64,000 bases of DNA from Rattus norvegicus (Eukaryota > Chordata > Mammalia > Rodentia > Muridae), in contig NC_086040.1 in the NCBI RefSeq assembly GCF_036323735.1, positions 6,482,068 through 6,546,067 on the forward strand. The letters are read 5' to 3'. This document shows positions 1 through 11,789 of this stretch, piece by piece. The notes beneath the pieces were generated by a model. That model was not told the DNA's origin and searched no databases. It worked only from the letters and a program-made list of their open reading frames with translations. Positions within the stretch are counted from its first letter, which is position 1. Each line of letters opens with the position of its first letter. Both the position numbers and the translations under genes were made by a program.

Positions 1-4
1 CCTT

Positions 5-330
5 TCATAACTGCAGAACTCCAATCTACTTCAGCCACATCATCAGTTCCCCATTCTGTTGGAGGGAGATTAGATCACTGAATCTGCTTATGCAGTCTTC
101 CTTTACCTATGAAGACCCAAGGAACTGTTCTCACTCCAGTGAGCTGTTGTAAGTAATCTTGAATCGCATTGGTGAAGTTAGTGGCTGGGATTTCTACAAA
201 TCTCAGAACACAATGTTTGTAAGGGAGTTGACTGAGAATTTCTTGCATATCTGCAAAAGGTACAGGTGAGATCAATGAACAGGACCGCCTTCCCAGACTG
301 GATCTTGCAGTTCACATACACCTGAGCCAT
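5..330 (-). pseudogene. Glrx: Glutaredoxin-1-like processed pseudogene, copy A
   Basis: Glutaredoxin-1 is a cytosolic thiol-disulfide oxidoreductase of about 107 residues that uses a CPYC active site and glutathione. Read on the minus strand, the ATG lies at 328-330 and the sequence runs without introns to a stop at 5-7, 326 bp in all. The N-terminus reads MAQVYVNCKIQSGK, and the active-site region reads CTFC, so both cysteines survive. A frameshift directly after it breaks the frame. It resumes as QEILSQLPYKH and continues through DYLQQLTGVRTVP and VFIGKG, then shifts again near 82 and loses the GGCSDLIS segment. Lack of introns argues for retrocopy origin. It sits at the edge of a segmental duplication; the partner copy is at 60537-60864. 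Confidence in the family is high. A functional product is not expected. Confidence 0.9.
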
Positions 331-1973
331 GCTGACAGGTTGCAGCTTCCCAGAAAAGAGAGTTTAGTTGAAAATACTGGTCTGTTTAAGAAACGAAATC
401 CCAATGTATTATAAACCATGCATTCAATTGAAGCCCATAGAAAACATGGAAGAAAGAAGCTTCTCCTTTTTTCTGCTTTCACTCACATTGGTACCAAACC
501 CTCACAGACATTAGAACCTGCATTGGAAGATTTATCCGTATACTAATGACCATATGAGACATCTAGCCTTTTCGATCTATAAACTAATGGATTCTAGGAC
601 TTTCCCAATAGCCAGCCATTGTTTCATTATGTGGTCCATAGCCTGTGATCATTGTGACAAATCACTTTTCTCTGTACAGAGAGATTCATCCTTTACGTTC
701 TGTTAGGGAATACAGGTTTCTGCACCAGGAATCTGGAGAAGACCTTTTAGAGTAGTTTGTGTCAAGTAAGAGGTTCAGATCAGTTACAAATTACCAATGG
801 CCACATTCCCATAGCATGATTTTCATATGATGCTTTGATAAAGTCCTTCTTATTTTCTATAGTTCTTGGCAACAGAATAAAAATAGAAATAGTAATCTGT
901 CAATGCACAGTAATATATTTGCATGAGTGCATCATGTAGAATAATTACAGGATAAACAAGAATTGGAAAACCAGATGTCTTTCCTTCTGGACCAAGACCT
1001 GATAAACTGGACTATATAAAAATCTGAGACAAGTTGTCTGAAGTTTTTCTTTCTTTCAATTATGGGGCTCATAGGGAAGGAATCAAGCAAAAATTACCTT
1101 TATTGCTGACCCAACTCACCTGCTGAATACCTCATTCTCAGAAAGGAAGAAACTCTGTATCCATCTTGCTATAATGTGTATATATCTATGTATCATTCAT
1201 AGAATGGATACTTTTGACTCAGTTTCAAAGCAACTGTCAGGGGAGACACAGAATTAATTCTTTTACAGATTAATTCTCAGGCTGATGTTTGGGCTCAAAA
1301 GTTCATTGCAGGAGTTGCTTTACAATAGTTATTCACTGATCTGGAAGAAATGCATTTTAAATGTTGTGAAATCTATTAGAACAATATCAACTACCTTTCT
1401 CCCTTCCAATTTTTTAACTGAATTATTTTCCACCAAATGTCTGTTGTCTCAACTGCAGTCTGCTTTCCCACAGACTAGTCTGATTCTTGCTCTTAGCACT
1501 GCATTTATGATACATCAATGTGATATCCTTTCCCCTTTCACAACAAGAAGACTTTTCTAATTCTTCATTACATCTGATGGGTCTAATCTACATTGTCACC
1601 AAGGATGAGATTTGAGAGTTTAGAGATGCTGAGGTATAATGCTGTATCCACGAATAACCTACATGGATGGATGGCAGGTTAGACAATGACCATTTATATA
1701 CCATATATGTATTCATGTAGGTCTCACAAAACTTCTCTCTTTGGTTGAATTTGACCCAGTTCTACTAATGCTATACAAAAGAAAGTATAAAGGTCATGCA
1801 CATGGGCTGAAAACATAGCTCATTCATTTTGAGCATTTGCTAAGCATAGAACAAAAAGAATAACCCAAATACATGTTAAAATCTCTCACCCAACTGACTT
1901 CAGTGGGAATTGCATGTATATGGTGCATAGCACTTAAAGCAGTCAAAACAATTATGTAAAGAAGAAACAATAA

Positions 1974-3390
1974 CAGTGTCCTTTGTATTACATAAGCTTT
2001 GCAGTTTTATGATATCCCCTTTGTCGATTCTTGATCTTAGAGCATAAGCCATTGGTGTTTTGTTCAGGACATTTTCTGCAGTGCCCATGTGTTCGACATG
2101 CTTCCCCACTTTCTCTTCTATTAGGTTGAGTGCATATGGTTTGAAGTGCAGGTCCTGGAACTCCTTGGACTTAAGCTTTTTATAGGGTGATAAGCTTGGA
2201 TTGATCTGCACTCTTCTACATGGAGACCTCCGTTTGAACCAGCACCATTTGATGAAAATGCTATTTTATTCCATTAGATATTTTTGGCTCCTTTGTCAAA
2301 AATAAGGTAACCATAGGTTTGTGGTTTCATTTCTGGGTCTTCAATTCTATTTAACTGGTCTGTCGGTCTGTCTCTGTACCAATCACATGCAGTTTTATCA
2401 CTATAGCTCTGTAATACTGCTTGAGTTCTGGGATAGTGATACCCCCGAAGTCATTTTATTGTTGAGGTTTTCGTTATACTGGGTTTTTTGTTATTCCAGA
2501 TGAATTTGGAAATTGTTCTGTCTAATTCTCTGAAGAATTGGATTCCTGTTTTGATGCGGATTACATTGAATTTGCAGATCGCTTTTGGTAAAATGGCCAT
2601 TTTTACTATATTAATCCTGCCAATCCATGAGCATGGGAGATCTTTCCACCTTCTGAGGTCTTCTTCAATTTCTTTCTTCAGAGGCTTGAAGTTCTTACCA
2701 TACAGATCTTAAACGCAAATGCTTCACACCTTCTTTAAAAGGGGAAAAGAATAACCTTGGCAGGGAATAGGGATGCAAAGTTTAGAACAGAGGAAGAAAT
2801 AACACTCATTCAGAATGTGTCCCACATGTGGCCCATACATATACAGCCACATAATTAGATAAGATAGATGAAGCAAGGAATTGCAGTCCAACAGGAACCG
2901 GATGTAGATCTCTCCTGAGAGACACATCCAGAATACAGCAAATATGTAGGCCAATGGCAGCAGCAAACCACTGAACTGAGAATGGGACCCCCGTTGAAGG
3001 AAGCAGACAAAGTACTGGAAGAGCTTGAAGGGGGTCAAGACCCCATATGAACAACAATGCCAACCAACCAGAGCTTCCAGGGACTAAGCCACGATCTAAA
3101 GACTATACATGGACTGACCCTGGGCTCCAACCTCATAGGAAGCAATGGATAGGTAGTCAGAGCCCCAGTGGAAGGGGAAGCCTTTGGTCCTGCGAAGACT
3201 GAACCCCCAGTGCACATGATTGTTGGAGTGAGGGTGTTAATGGGTGTGGTTGGGGAGTGGATTCCCATATTGAGGGGAAGGGGGAGGTGTTAGGGGTCGT
3301 TGGTCCAGAAACTAATAAGGGGAAAAATAATCAGGAAGGTAAATAAGAAATACTCAAGTTAAAAAAGATTAAAAAAAAATAAAAAATAAA
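1974..3390. mobile_element. 5'-inverted, truncated L1 insertion
   Basis: The insert has two parts in opposite orientation. Positions 1974-2711 are L1 ORF2 read on the minus strand; on that strand frames match the region after the RT domain (for example YALRSRIDKGDIIKLQS and LNLIEEKVGKHVEHMGT). Positions 2712-3390 are the L1 3'UTR on the plus strand, ending in an A-rich tail at about 3365-3390. This inverted-5'/direct-3' layout is the known product of twin priming during target-primed reverse transcription. Copy B of the duplication lacks the insert, giving the empty site. The flanks at about 1959-1973 and from about 3389 share an AAGAAA..AATA motif, a likely decayed target site duplication. 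Confidence 0.88.
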
Positions 3391-4409
3391 AGAAATAATA
3401 GCAATAATAATGTTAATGATAATAAACTGACCCAAACTACTATTCAAAATAGGCTCCAAATATATATTCAAGTCCAAAAACATAAAAAAAAAACAAGTAT
3501 AAAAATGTTTTTAGAAACATGGAATTCATTATCTCTCCGAAGTGGTTCCCACTGTGACAATATTTCGTGAAACCAGAGACAGATAGGTCTGGTTTTCCTG
3601 ATTTCTATTTTTACTCCTTTGGTGAATGTTTTCATTTCCTGAGAATCATTAGAGCAAAACTATCGCGTTTCTCACTAATTTGTTTAATAGAGTACTATAT
3701 TTTAGGAGAACCTAAATATTTGACCACAAGGATGTTTCATGGATACCTTATCCATCATGAAATTGGTATTCACAGTTGGCCATATTAGCGACATTGAAAG
3801 TCCAATCCACATGCTTACCTCTGGATTGTTGTGAACAAATAATCAATCCCAAGGGCCCTGAAAGTTTCAGTGATCTACCTCTGCATATGGTTCGTCGGAT
3901 TACAGGATGGCTACCCCACACATAAAAAAACAAGTTTCTGAAGAGTTGAAAAACACAATTTATTCTGAAAAATATATATTATTTTTTTCAAAAACTGCTT
4001 AATGATACAATCATAATATAAAGTGCATGACCTTAACCGAACTGAAAATTCACTAGAAGAACAAAAATTAAAAATGAATGAATAACATAACTTCCAACCA
4101 AACCAAACAAAGCTAAAACCTGAAGATAATAAAACTCAAACCAAAAACAAAACACAGTAATTAAGCTAAGCAGCATTCTCTTGTTGAAGGTTTAGCACCA
4201 TAGTCATACCCTGTGGCTGGCCTTGGGAACATAGCGGGAAGGCAGTCAGTCACCAATTTTAATAGAGTTTTAAAGATGAATCTAGGAATGCCTCTTTGTG
4301 GCCTTTACAGGTCAAGGACTTCCAAGACTAATATGAGGCATGTACAGAATTTAGTTTCTAGATTTTGAATTTCTCGTGACTGATTTCCAACAATAAGCTT
4401 GAAAATCCC

Positions 4410-4556
4410 TCAGAACAAGAATGAATTAACCTTCTGAGACTCCTCCTGGATGCCCAAGAGTTTTTGATGTGCTTCAACACTTCTTTGAAACCCTCTCATG
4501 TTCATGTTCAGTGTGAAGGGAATTCCAATGTCTGAATGGAAACTCTCTTCCCTTTC
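4410..4556 (-). pseudogene. Exon-like open segment conserved in both duplication copies (A)
   Basis: On the minus strand a 48-codon open segment runs from GAA at 4554-4556 to TGA at 4410-4412. It is preceded by an AG that could be a splice acceptor, and by an in-frame stop. It includes the strings SDIGIPF, NMNMR and EAHQKLLGIQEESQ. The homologous segment in copy B (63546-63692) has exactly the same length, frame and stop position, with about ten amino-acid differences. It has no ATG at its start, so if real it would be a 3'-terminal exon. I do not recognise the protein. The absence of indels in a region where flanking sequence does carry indels is suggestive but weak evidence of past coding constraint. 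Confidence 0.3.
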
Positions 4557-5240
4557 CTACCTGGGCTACAGGATTTACTCAGCTGAAATATTTTCACTCC
4601 CAAGGAGATACTGATTTTAAAAATTCATCTTCTCAATGTGTACCACTAAATTAATAGCATGTAATTTCTACCATTCAAAGTCTTCCTAATGCATATTTCC
4701 TGAAACCCTTAGCTTTCTTCATTTCAGTAACAGATTCTGCATCAGGAAGTCCTTATTTAGATACAATGTTTCTCCTGGGCTTTGAACCAGGTGCTCAGTC
4801 TTAGGTGCTGGATTTACCCACGCACACGTTTCTCCCTTTTGAATTGAGCTGTTCCCATCACGGTTTCTTAGGTTTTTCAACCTGAAGAACTGACAATCTC
4901 TTACTGTCCCTACAGAGTTATGACTAATAATGACCTGGTTCAATACTACAATCATGAGAATTGAGCAACTACAGTTCCATAAAATCAAATTTGAGGCACT
5001 AGACATCTCTAAAATGTTGTTTTCAAAGTGGTTATTCACTTCTGACTATTTACAAATCATTCCTCTTAAACTTTAAAATGTAAGCATTGCTCATGCACAG
5101 AATTCTTTCTCAAGAAAGGAGGAGGAACTCTGTATTCTTTCATTGACATTGGGTTTGACTTACTTGTGGAGTATACACTTCATATTTTGGATAAATCCAG
5201 CATGCCACACACAGCACAGAGCAAGTAAACTGTTTGTAGG

Positions 5241-5241
<1 letters not shown>

Positions 5242-5290
<49 letters not shown>
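5242..5290. repeat. (TG)n microsatellite
   Basis: About 24 uninterrupted TG dinucleotides. Reading frames of poly-Cys/Val across it are artefacts of the repeat. Confidence 0.99.
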
Positions 5291-5291
<1 letters not shown>

Positions 5292-7477
5292 TACATCACT
5301 CCATGGTAACACCTGCTACATTTTGGAGAAGCACACTTCTTCAAATATCCCATGACCTCCTTTGTTTTGAATGCCTCTTTAAAATATCTAATCACTTCAA
5401 ATTGCACCATTTACTTATACCTCTGGGTAACAGATTAAACTCATAATATTCTCCAAATTCCATAGGGATTCAGAGCTCAATGATAAATAATTTTTGGAGT
5501 CTTTAGATTCAAATTTTGTTCTAAAACTAATTAAGTATTCTTTGTTCTGTAAATGTGAATCCAGATGGTATTTTGGACATTTCAGTTTCATGGCCAGAAA
5601 TCATCAGCTAAATGCATTCCCTCCATTCTTGGCAAGTTCATGCTATGCTTACCGAATGTCATGTTTTCTGTGACTACCTATGTATACAGTCTTATGATAT
5701 GCAAGTAAGTTTTAATATAGTTTTCTTAATACTTAGTGGCTCTGATCAGAATCTTTAGGTGGGGAATCAATCTCTTTTTGCTAAATGTAGGTTGCAAACT
5801 GCCTCTGGATACATTTTGAATAGCATCTTGTATGTATGCATGTGCTTTTTAGGTGGTTTTTCATTATCTATTAACAGTCTACATACCATAGTATCAGATT
5901 ATTTTAAGTTTCCATGTGAAGTGATTTCTAGTCCCTCCTGGCTTAGAATTGTGTGGGGATACTTAGATCAATCTGTGTAGCCCTTCTCAATTCTTCTTGA
6001 TATATTTTCAACTATGGATGGTGTAGTTTCTACAACTTATGATATACTGCCTTTGATACACCTTCCAGCACCTGAGTAAAACAAAATATTTTCACCTATG
6101 GATGGTGTAATATCTTCATCCTTTGATATACAGATTTTTATGCACCTTCCTTCACCTGAGTAAAAGAAACATATTTGCAGCAGAGAGATTCTGTAATGTT
6201 TTTGGATACTACATAATTCTCTTAGCTAAAATATGACCACACATTCTTATTCAGACTCAAACAGTTCCACGGGGAGACGCCACTGAATAAAAATGTCAAC
6301 TACTACTCAGATATCCTCTATATACAGTCAGAAGAACAGTTACTTCAGTTCATGTGTGGATCTGATGAATTCTCATACATTTTCCATATTAAAAAATTAC
6401 TAAGACAAGGATTGAAGGATTGCTTTCATCTATGTAGAACATTAATTTCAGCCTCATATACAAATGTGTGATGTGAAGTAGTTGCAACACTGTACTGCAG
6501 AAGGAATAATATACTTTTGGGTATGGTCTTTCTGGACTACACTATAATATAAATACAGTCTTCTGTGACAGATTTTCAAGCACATATGAACATATGAGAA
6601 TTCCAGCAGAGTAACTCTTGCTCAAGATAATACCCTTTATGTCATTTGTGACCCTCATCAGGACCAGTTACTGCTAGGTATCAGAGTTCTGACTCATTTT
6701 TAAGTTTTTTTTATTATCTCATGCTAATTTTTGATGCTTTCTTTCCCACATGGAATAGTTAGTCAATAGGCCTGTGTACCAGATATCAGCTGCATGACCA
6801 GAGGTTGAATGCAGTTTACCTCACTGCTAAATTCATAGATACAAGGAATTTTTTAATGAGAAGGCCTTGATCTTCTAGAATGTAGAATGTTGTTGTCTGT
6901 GTCTTTCCTTGACACCCTCCATTCTCACAAGATTCATATCAGTGAAGAAAATGCATACAGAATGTGAAAATAACTTGCTGGGCCACAGGATAGACAAAAT
7001 CAACAAATTTTCCTTGCATGGCATTAGAACATAGTGGACAGGAGATACATTCAGCTTAGTCAATGAAATGCTCCCCCTGTATACCTAACAGACAAACGTT
7101 TACCCACCTGGAATGATTTTAGCTATGCCTGCTTACCCTGCTTTCCCAGTTCCCAGGAGACTTTATTCTCAACAAGGGATAAGGTGGTGGAACAACATCT
7201 TATGCTTGCTCACTATTTCCCAGTTACTCCAAGATAAGCAAATTCCTCCAATAGGAGCTCCCATTTCCAAAGTCTACCTGGCTTCAGGTCTGAAGATATA
7301 AGCCCATTCAACAATTAAATCTTCATAACCAAGTAAAAGAAAATCTTTTCTTTCTTTAGTGCTGGGGAGGATAGGCAGCTCTGATGGTGTCTTTCTTATT
7401 GTAGGTTCTTCATGAGACAGGAGAAGGGGAAGAGCATTGGAGGAGGTTAAGTCTTGATCCATTTAGAGTTTCAGTAT

Positions 7478-7478
<1 letters not shown>
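5291..7478. other. Unassigned AT-rich DNA
   Basis: No gene, RNA gene or clear transposon recognised on either strand. All open frames are short and without domain character. The one structured item is an imperfect tandem duplication at 6006-6174. Confidence 0.5.
6006..6174 (+). repeat. Imperfect tandem duplication, unit about 85 bp
   Basis: Two adjacent copies share 'ctatggatggtgta', 'tttgata', 'caccttcc' and 'cacctgagtaaaa' in the same order, beginning near 6006 and 6091. They are diverged, and the second copy has small indels. Confidence 0.75.
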
Positions 7479-7512
<34 letters not shown>

Positions 7513-7605
7513 CCATCATCACCATCATCATCATCATCACCATCACCATCACCATCATCATTATCAGTAACATCAGCATCATCAATAAAATCACCATCAC
7601 CATCA
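7479..7605. repeat. (TCA)n trinucleotide microsatellite with CCA variants
   Basis: A long run of ATC/TCA triplets with interspersed ACC. The reverse complement encodes an artefactual poly-Met/Val frame. Confidence 0.98.
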
Positions 7606-7616
7606 AATGTAATTTA

Positions 7617-7800
7617 GGCCGGTCAGATGTTTCAGCATTTAAGAGAACTGACTGCTTTTTCATAGGTAATGAGTTTAATTCCCAGAAAAATCGTCGTGAC
7701 ATACAATCATAATGGCATCTGATGCCCACTTCTGTTGTGCCTTACAGTTACAGATAATCTTACAATTCAAATAAATTAAATCTTTAAAGTAAATAAATAA
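7617..7800 (+). mobile_element. B2/B3-family SINE remnant
   Basis: The order of blocks follows the B2/B3 layout: a GC-containing start, then 'aagagaactgactgct', then 'gagtttaattcccag' (Pol III B-box region), then 'atctgatgcccacttct', ending in an AATAAA-rich 3' tail. It is diverged. Such SINEs derive from a tRNA and depend on L1 machinery for mobility. Confidence 0.75.
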
Positions 7801-10040
7801 ATGTTTACTTATCTAAGTTTAAGTTACTGTGCTTTTGTAGCTGACGAGCTTTTTGTATTACTGTGAGGACAGGAAATGCATTCTCTGTCTATCAAAATCC
7901 ATGATGAGAGCTCCCACATAACTTGCCATATCCCAAGCCTGTTATTCAAATCACAGCTTCTGCTTTTCTGAGAAATTAAATACTCCTATCCTTTCTTCAT
8001 ATCCTGCCTCTGAGAGGCACATTAGAAAATTAGTTTGTACATGAGGACATTACAGTTGCATTTTCCTGTTGTGTGAAAAAACTGAGGTTAAGACAGACAG
8101 GTCAGGATAGTCAACAAGGAAGTGGGCTTAATGGCTATCTTTTGTCAAAATTCTGTTGGTGCAATGGGTCAGCACTCCTGGGAGTTTACCCAACTCTCAG
8201 GTCATCTTCTGGAGCTCATTAGTCAATTTCACCCCCTTGCTCACTGATGTTAGAAGGTTGGAAAGATGCCTTTCCAGCCAACCCTGTAGATAAATACAAG
8301 GGAACATACATAGTAATGACCCAGACACATGAGAGAAAATGCTAGTCCACCAATGAAGCATGATGAAAGGGGAAGTCTAAAGACACTTTGAAGCACTGAA
8401 AGAGGAGGAAAGCTCTCTTCAAGCTGGACCTACTAGCTATTTTCTTTCTTCCAACCATTATCGCTAGACATATGCCTCACTCCCTTCTGCAGTCCCCCTG
8501 GACCTTAACACCAAAATCTGGCCAAGAAATGAAGAAATTGAGGACATTTTCAGTTTGTATCTGATGGGGTGCAGGTAAGTCCTGGAGTCCATAGTGTTTA
8601 CGACCACCAAGACTTAATCATGAATGTTCAAGACAGAGAGTCACAGACCTTGATGCATGTCCAGGGGAGTATCCCTTGTCATAAAATTCCAATGGCATGT
8701 CCAGGAATCCTCTGAAGATAAAATTCAATACTCTACCCTTAGAGTCAAAGCTTTTATCCTGTGGCTCTTATTGGTATTCCTCCGTATTTAGAATGAAATT
8801 AAGGAACTCACAGTAGACCAGGTTCATGCTTGACAATTCCTGGCTCTCTGCAAAAAATTCATCAGATATTCCTGAAACTAGTTCTCCTCTTTAGGAATCC
8901 AGAGCCTTCAGGTAATAAGTCCTACTGCTAGAAATACTGAGCCAAGATCACCTCCTCTAGGAACCTCCTCAGAACCAGCCCACTGCTTTCCCTCACCCTT
9001 TTTCACCAGATAATTTATGTTTTCACTTCTATAACAAGAAAGTATCTTAATTTCTTCTTACTTTCTCTTTTTTCTCTCCATGCTTTCTGTTTTCTCTGTA
9101 AATATTTTGATCATCATGAAAAACATTTGTGTGGGTAAACCAATAAGCACTAACTAAATGCCACAAGGGCAGTTTCTGTTTCCATAACACTAGAGACATC
9201 ACAGAGAATTCCATGGAAATTCCAGCATACATTAGAGTATGAAGAAGATAGTCCCCTTCAACAGCATATAACTACCCATTAACTAGATCTTATCCAAATA
9301 AACAAGCCAAGTTGTCCTTTCAAGGATCTTTGACTGATACACAAGGGAAGACTTTCTATGACTATACCTTCTAACCCAGAGATATTACTGATCTATTGTA
9401 TTTTTTACCACCTTCATGCATGAAGTGTGAAGACTCAATTTTCAAACACAGCCCAAAAATGTTTCTCCCCACCTTCGGTAGCACACTCAGAATGACAAAA
9501 AAGAAAATAAACTGACACCAAGTTCAGAATATTTGTCAGTGATGTGATGATTCAACACAGTTAATCCATCTCAGGGGACATCTTCTGTAGCTAAATGACC
9601 AATTTCTCCAAATTCTTCATTTATTCCTCCTACTAAGTAATATTGGAGGGTTGGTATGATGTCTTCCCAGTAGGCCATGTACATAGATAAATACAATTAA
9701 GCAAAGAGTTGGGGAAAATACACAGACTACAACAGTTTGAATAGGGGGTAAAAAATACGGAAAACATAAATTCCGATAAAACTTCCCTCAGAGCCTCAAA
9801 AATTACTTATTTTAGCCATGAAGCTGGTTGTGATGTGATCAGTGTTACACTGTTCTGGCTACAGGTGCATTGATTAAAACATGGGTAATTTGAGTCATCA
9901 GAAGCAAACACTCAGAGAAAGCATGATGGGTCAATATTGGAATGAGCAATTAAGTAGTGAAACTGAAGTATAGAGAAATATCATGTGGAAGAAACAGACA
10001 GACAGAGATAAAGGCAGAAAGACAGACAGAGGACATACAG
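7801..10040. other. Unassigned DNA with a weak internal duplication
   Basis: No gene recognised. Segments near 8195-8305 and 9570-9695 share a diverged series of blocks (TCTTCTG.AGCT, a variable middle, GTTGGAAAGATG/GTTGGTATGATG, AGATAAATACAA), which suggests an old direct duplication about 1.4 kb apart. GACA-rich sequence begins near 9996. Confidence 0.4.
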
Positions 10041-10062
10041 ACACACACACACACACAAACTG

Positions 10063-10122
<60 letters not shown>
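10041..10122. repeat. (AC)n(AG)n compound microsatellite
   Basis: An AC run with short interruptions passes directly into an AG run. GACA-type repeats sit just upstream. Confidence 0.98.
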
Positions 10123-10126
<4 letters not shown>

Positions 10127-10979
10127 AGAATACTATGCCTTCTGTATATGAAGCCAGAAAATAATTTGTGAATCTAGAAAACAAGGTATAAATTACTGCC
10201 TGTAAATCCCAGTAACTAAGAAAGAAGCCTGGAGTCAGTTTTGGTATTGAGACTTCATACAGATTGGCCTATACCAATGTGAGACACTAGACTTCCATGA
10301 GCAAATCCTTAGCCTGGATAATGCAGTTATGGTGGTCCAGAAAAAAAAAAAACACACAGATTTGTCCCCTCTGTCTGCCTCTCATTACTCTGATCTCCCA
10401 TGTCACAAGAGGCTGAATGGTCTTCCACATAACCTGACATGCAGCTCACAAGGGACAGAATCTATCATCAACGGTGCTTCATCTGAGCCAGCCCTTGGCT
10501 TGTGGATGGTACTGAGGGAGCTAACTGACAGGTTCAACTTTGCCTAGGTGGGTGTCAAAGTTCAGACATGAGAATTCCACTCAGTGATTGTCAAAACTTC
10601 CATGTTTCCATTGTCACAATGGCCTGATACTGTTTTGTCATGCCTTTCATATGCTTCATGTGACAAAGTTGATAGACTTGTTCAGCTTATTCACAGATCA
10701 ACAGCATGCAACTTTGCTTCAGAGCCTTCATGTCTGGCCAGAGTTAACAGTGATAATGTAGCCATGCCAGGGCATTTCCTCCAAGTTTTACTTTCAAGTG
10801 TATTCTTTTATTGCAGATTATGGTACTCTTGCTAGAAGGCCACGTTTTGGGAGTACATTTGGATGCTGCCGCAATCACAGTTTATAGATTTCTTACATAG
10901 AGTCTTCAGTGACAAGTTTTCTGTAAACTTGCATACAAATTAATCATTTAAGCACACAAACAGAAACACACACACACAA

Positions 10980-11011
<32 letters not shown>

Positions 11012-11789
11012 AAACGATGTAGGGATAGCAGAGATGACCTTATTGAAGAAAAGTTAGGTAAGTTAACCGTAAATATGAGATATGAAGGGTTGCAAGAATA
11101 TCTAAGACACTATGAAGGAGGATGGGAAACAATTGTGAGTGGTGTTTTCCCCACAACTTGGCCAAATGAACAATGAAATATGAGACAATAGATCTGCATG
11201 ATCAAAGCCAAAGGCCAAGAAAATACAGTCAATCAAATGCAAATATAGCACATCTCGCTGATCTCTAATGGAAGAGTTCAGGTGAATCCCACACCTCTCC
11301 TGCATAGTATCAAATTGCACTCCAGTGCTAGCACACTGAAGGATATTCAAGAACATTCCTGACAGGTGATCTATTGACCTACCTTCATATAGAGATAAAG
11401 CAAGAGTGTCAGCATTCCCAGAGCGCTGTTGAGCAGGGGGTGCTGATTTCCTCTGGATCCCTTAGCAATGCTTTAGAAATCCAAGGAGTCAGCCTTTTCA
11501 GGCCTATTCACAGCTGCTCATGGTGTATCTTGTCTTCACAACAACATAGCCTGTAGTTACAGAAGCCAGGATGAAAACTGCAAACTCTACCCGAATACAT
11601 TTCTTTGACAGATGCCCAGAATCACTGGTAGGTCTCTCTAGTCCCACGACTATAGATAGGCATGCCTTGTAGGGGTATAACATGGTTGTTTAGTTTCCCC
11701 AATTACTGTTCAGAACATGTAGGGAAGTCAGGGAGGAGCCACTCCGTGTTCTAGTTTACTAACTGACAGTTCTTTACTGTAGTAGAAAA
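10123..11789. other. Unassigned DNA containing a (CA)n tract
   Basis: No gene recognised on either strand. Open frames here (for example minus strand 11102-11356, 84 codons) match no family I know and have no supporting context. A (CA)n tract lies at about 10952-11015. Confidence 0.4.
10952..11015. repeat. (CA)n microsatellite, interrupted
   Basis: A CA run with AA and CTCA interruptions. Confidence 0.97.

Larger units (their letters stand above)
1..4863 (+). repeat. Segmental duplication, copy A
   Basis: This stretch aligns collinearly and in direct orientation with 60537-64000. The match covers the Glrx pseudogene, about 1.6 kb upstream of it, and, after skipping an L1 insertion at about 1974-3390, a further 1.5 kb. 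The position offset is about 60.53-60.55 kb before the L1 and about 59.1 kb after it. By eye the two copies differ at perhaps 10-15% of positions, with many small indels. Outside the pseudogene, the L1 and a small exon-like frame at 4410-4556, I recognise no gene. A weak SINE-like stretch near 1795-1915 is shared with copy B at 62360-62480. The left border is outside the window. Confidence 0.85.

Noticed and set aside
2488..2712. Short plus-strand frame reading MAIFTILILPIHEHGRSF
   Set aside because: Antisense of L1 ORF2; the same shadow appears at 24415-24639, 47113-47337 and 56582-56806.
5143..5446. Poly-Cys/Val frames
   Set aside because: Products of the (TG)n repeat. The same applies at 9957-10184, 18070-18340, 32504-32752 and 60164-60460.
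7463..7729. Minus-strand frame rich in poly-Met/Val
   Set aside because: It is the translation of the (TCA)n microsatellite at 7479-7605 and has no independent coding character.
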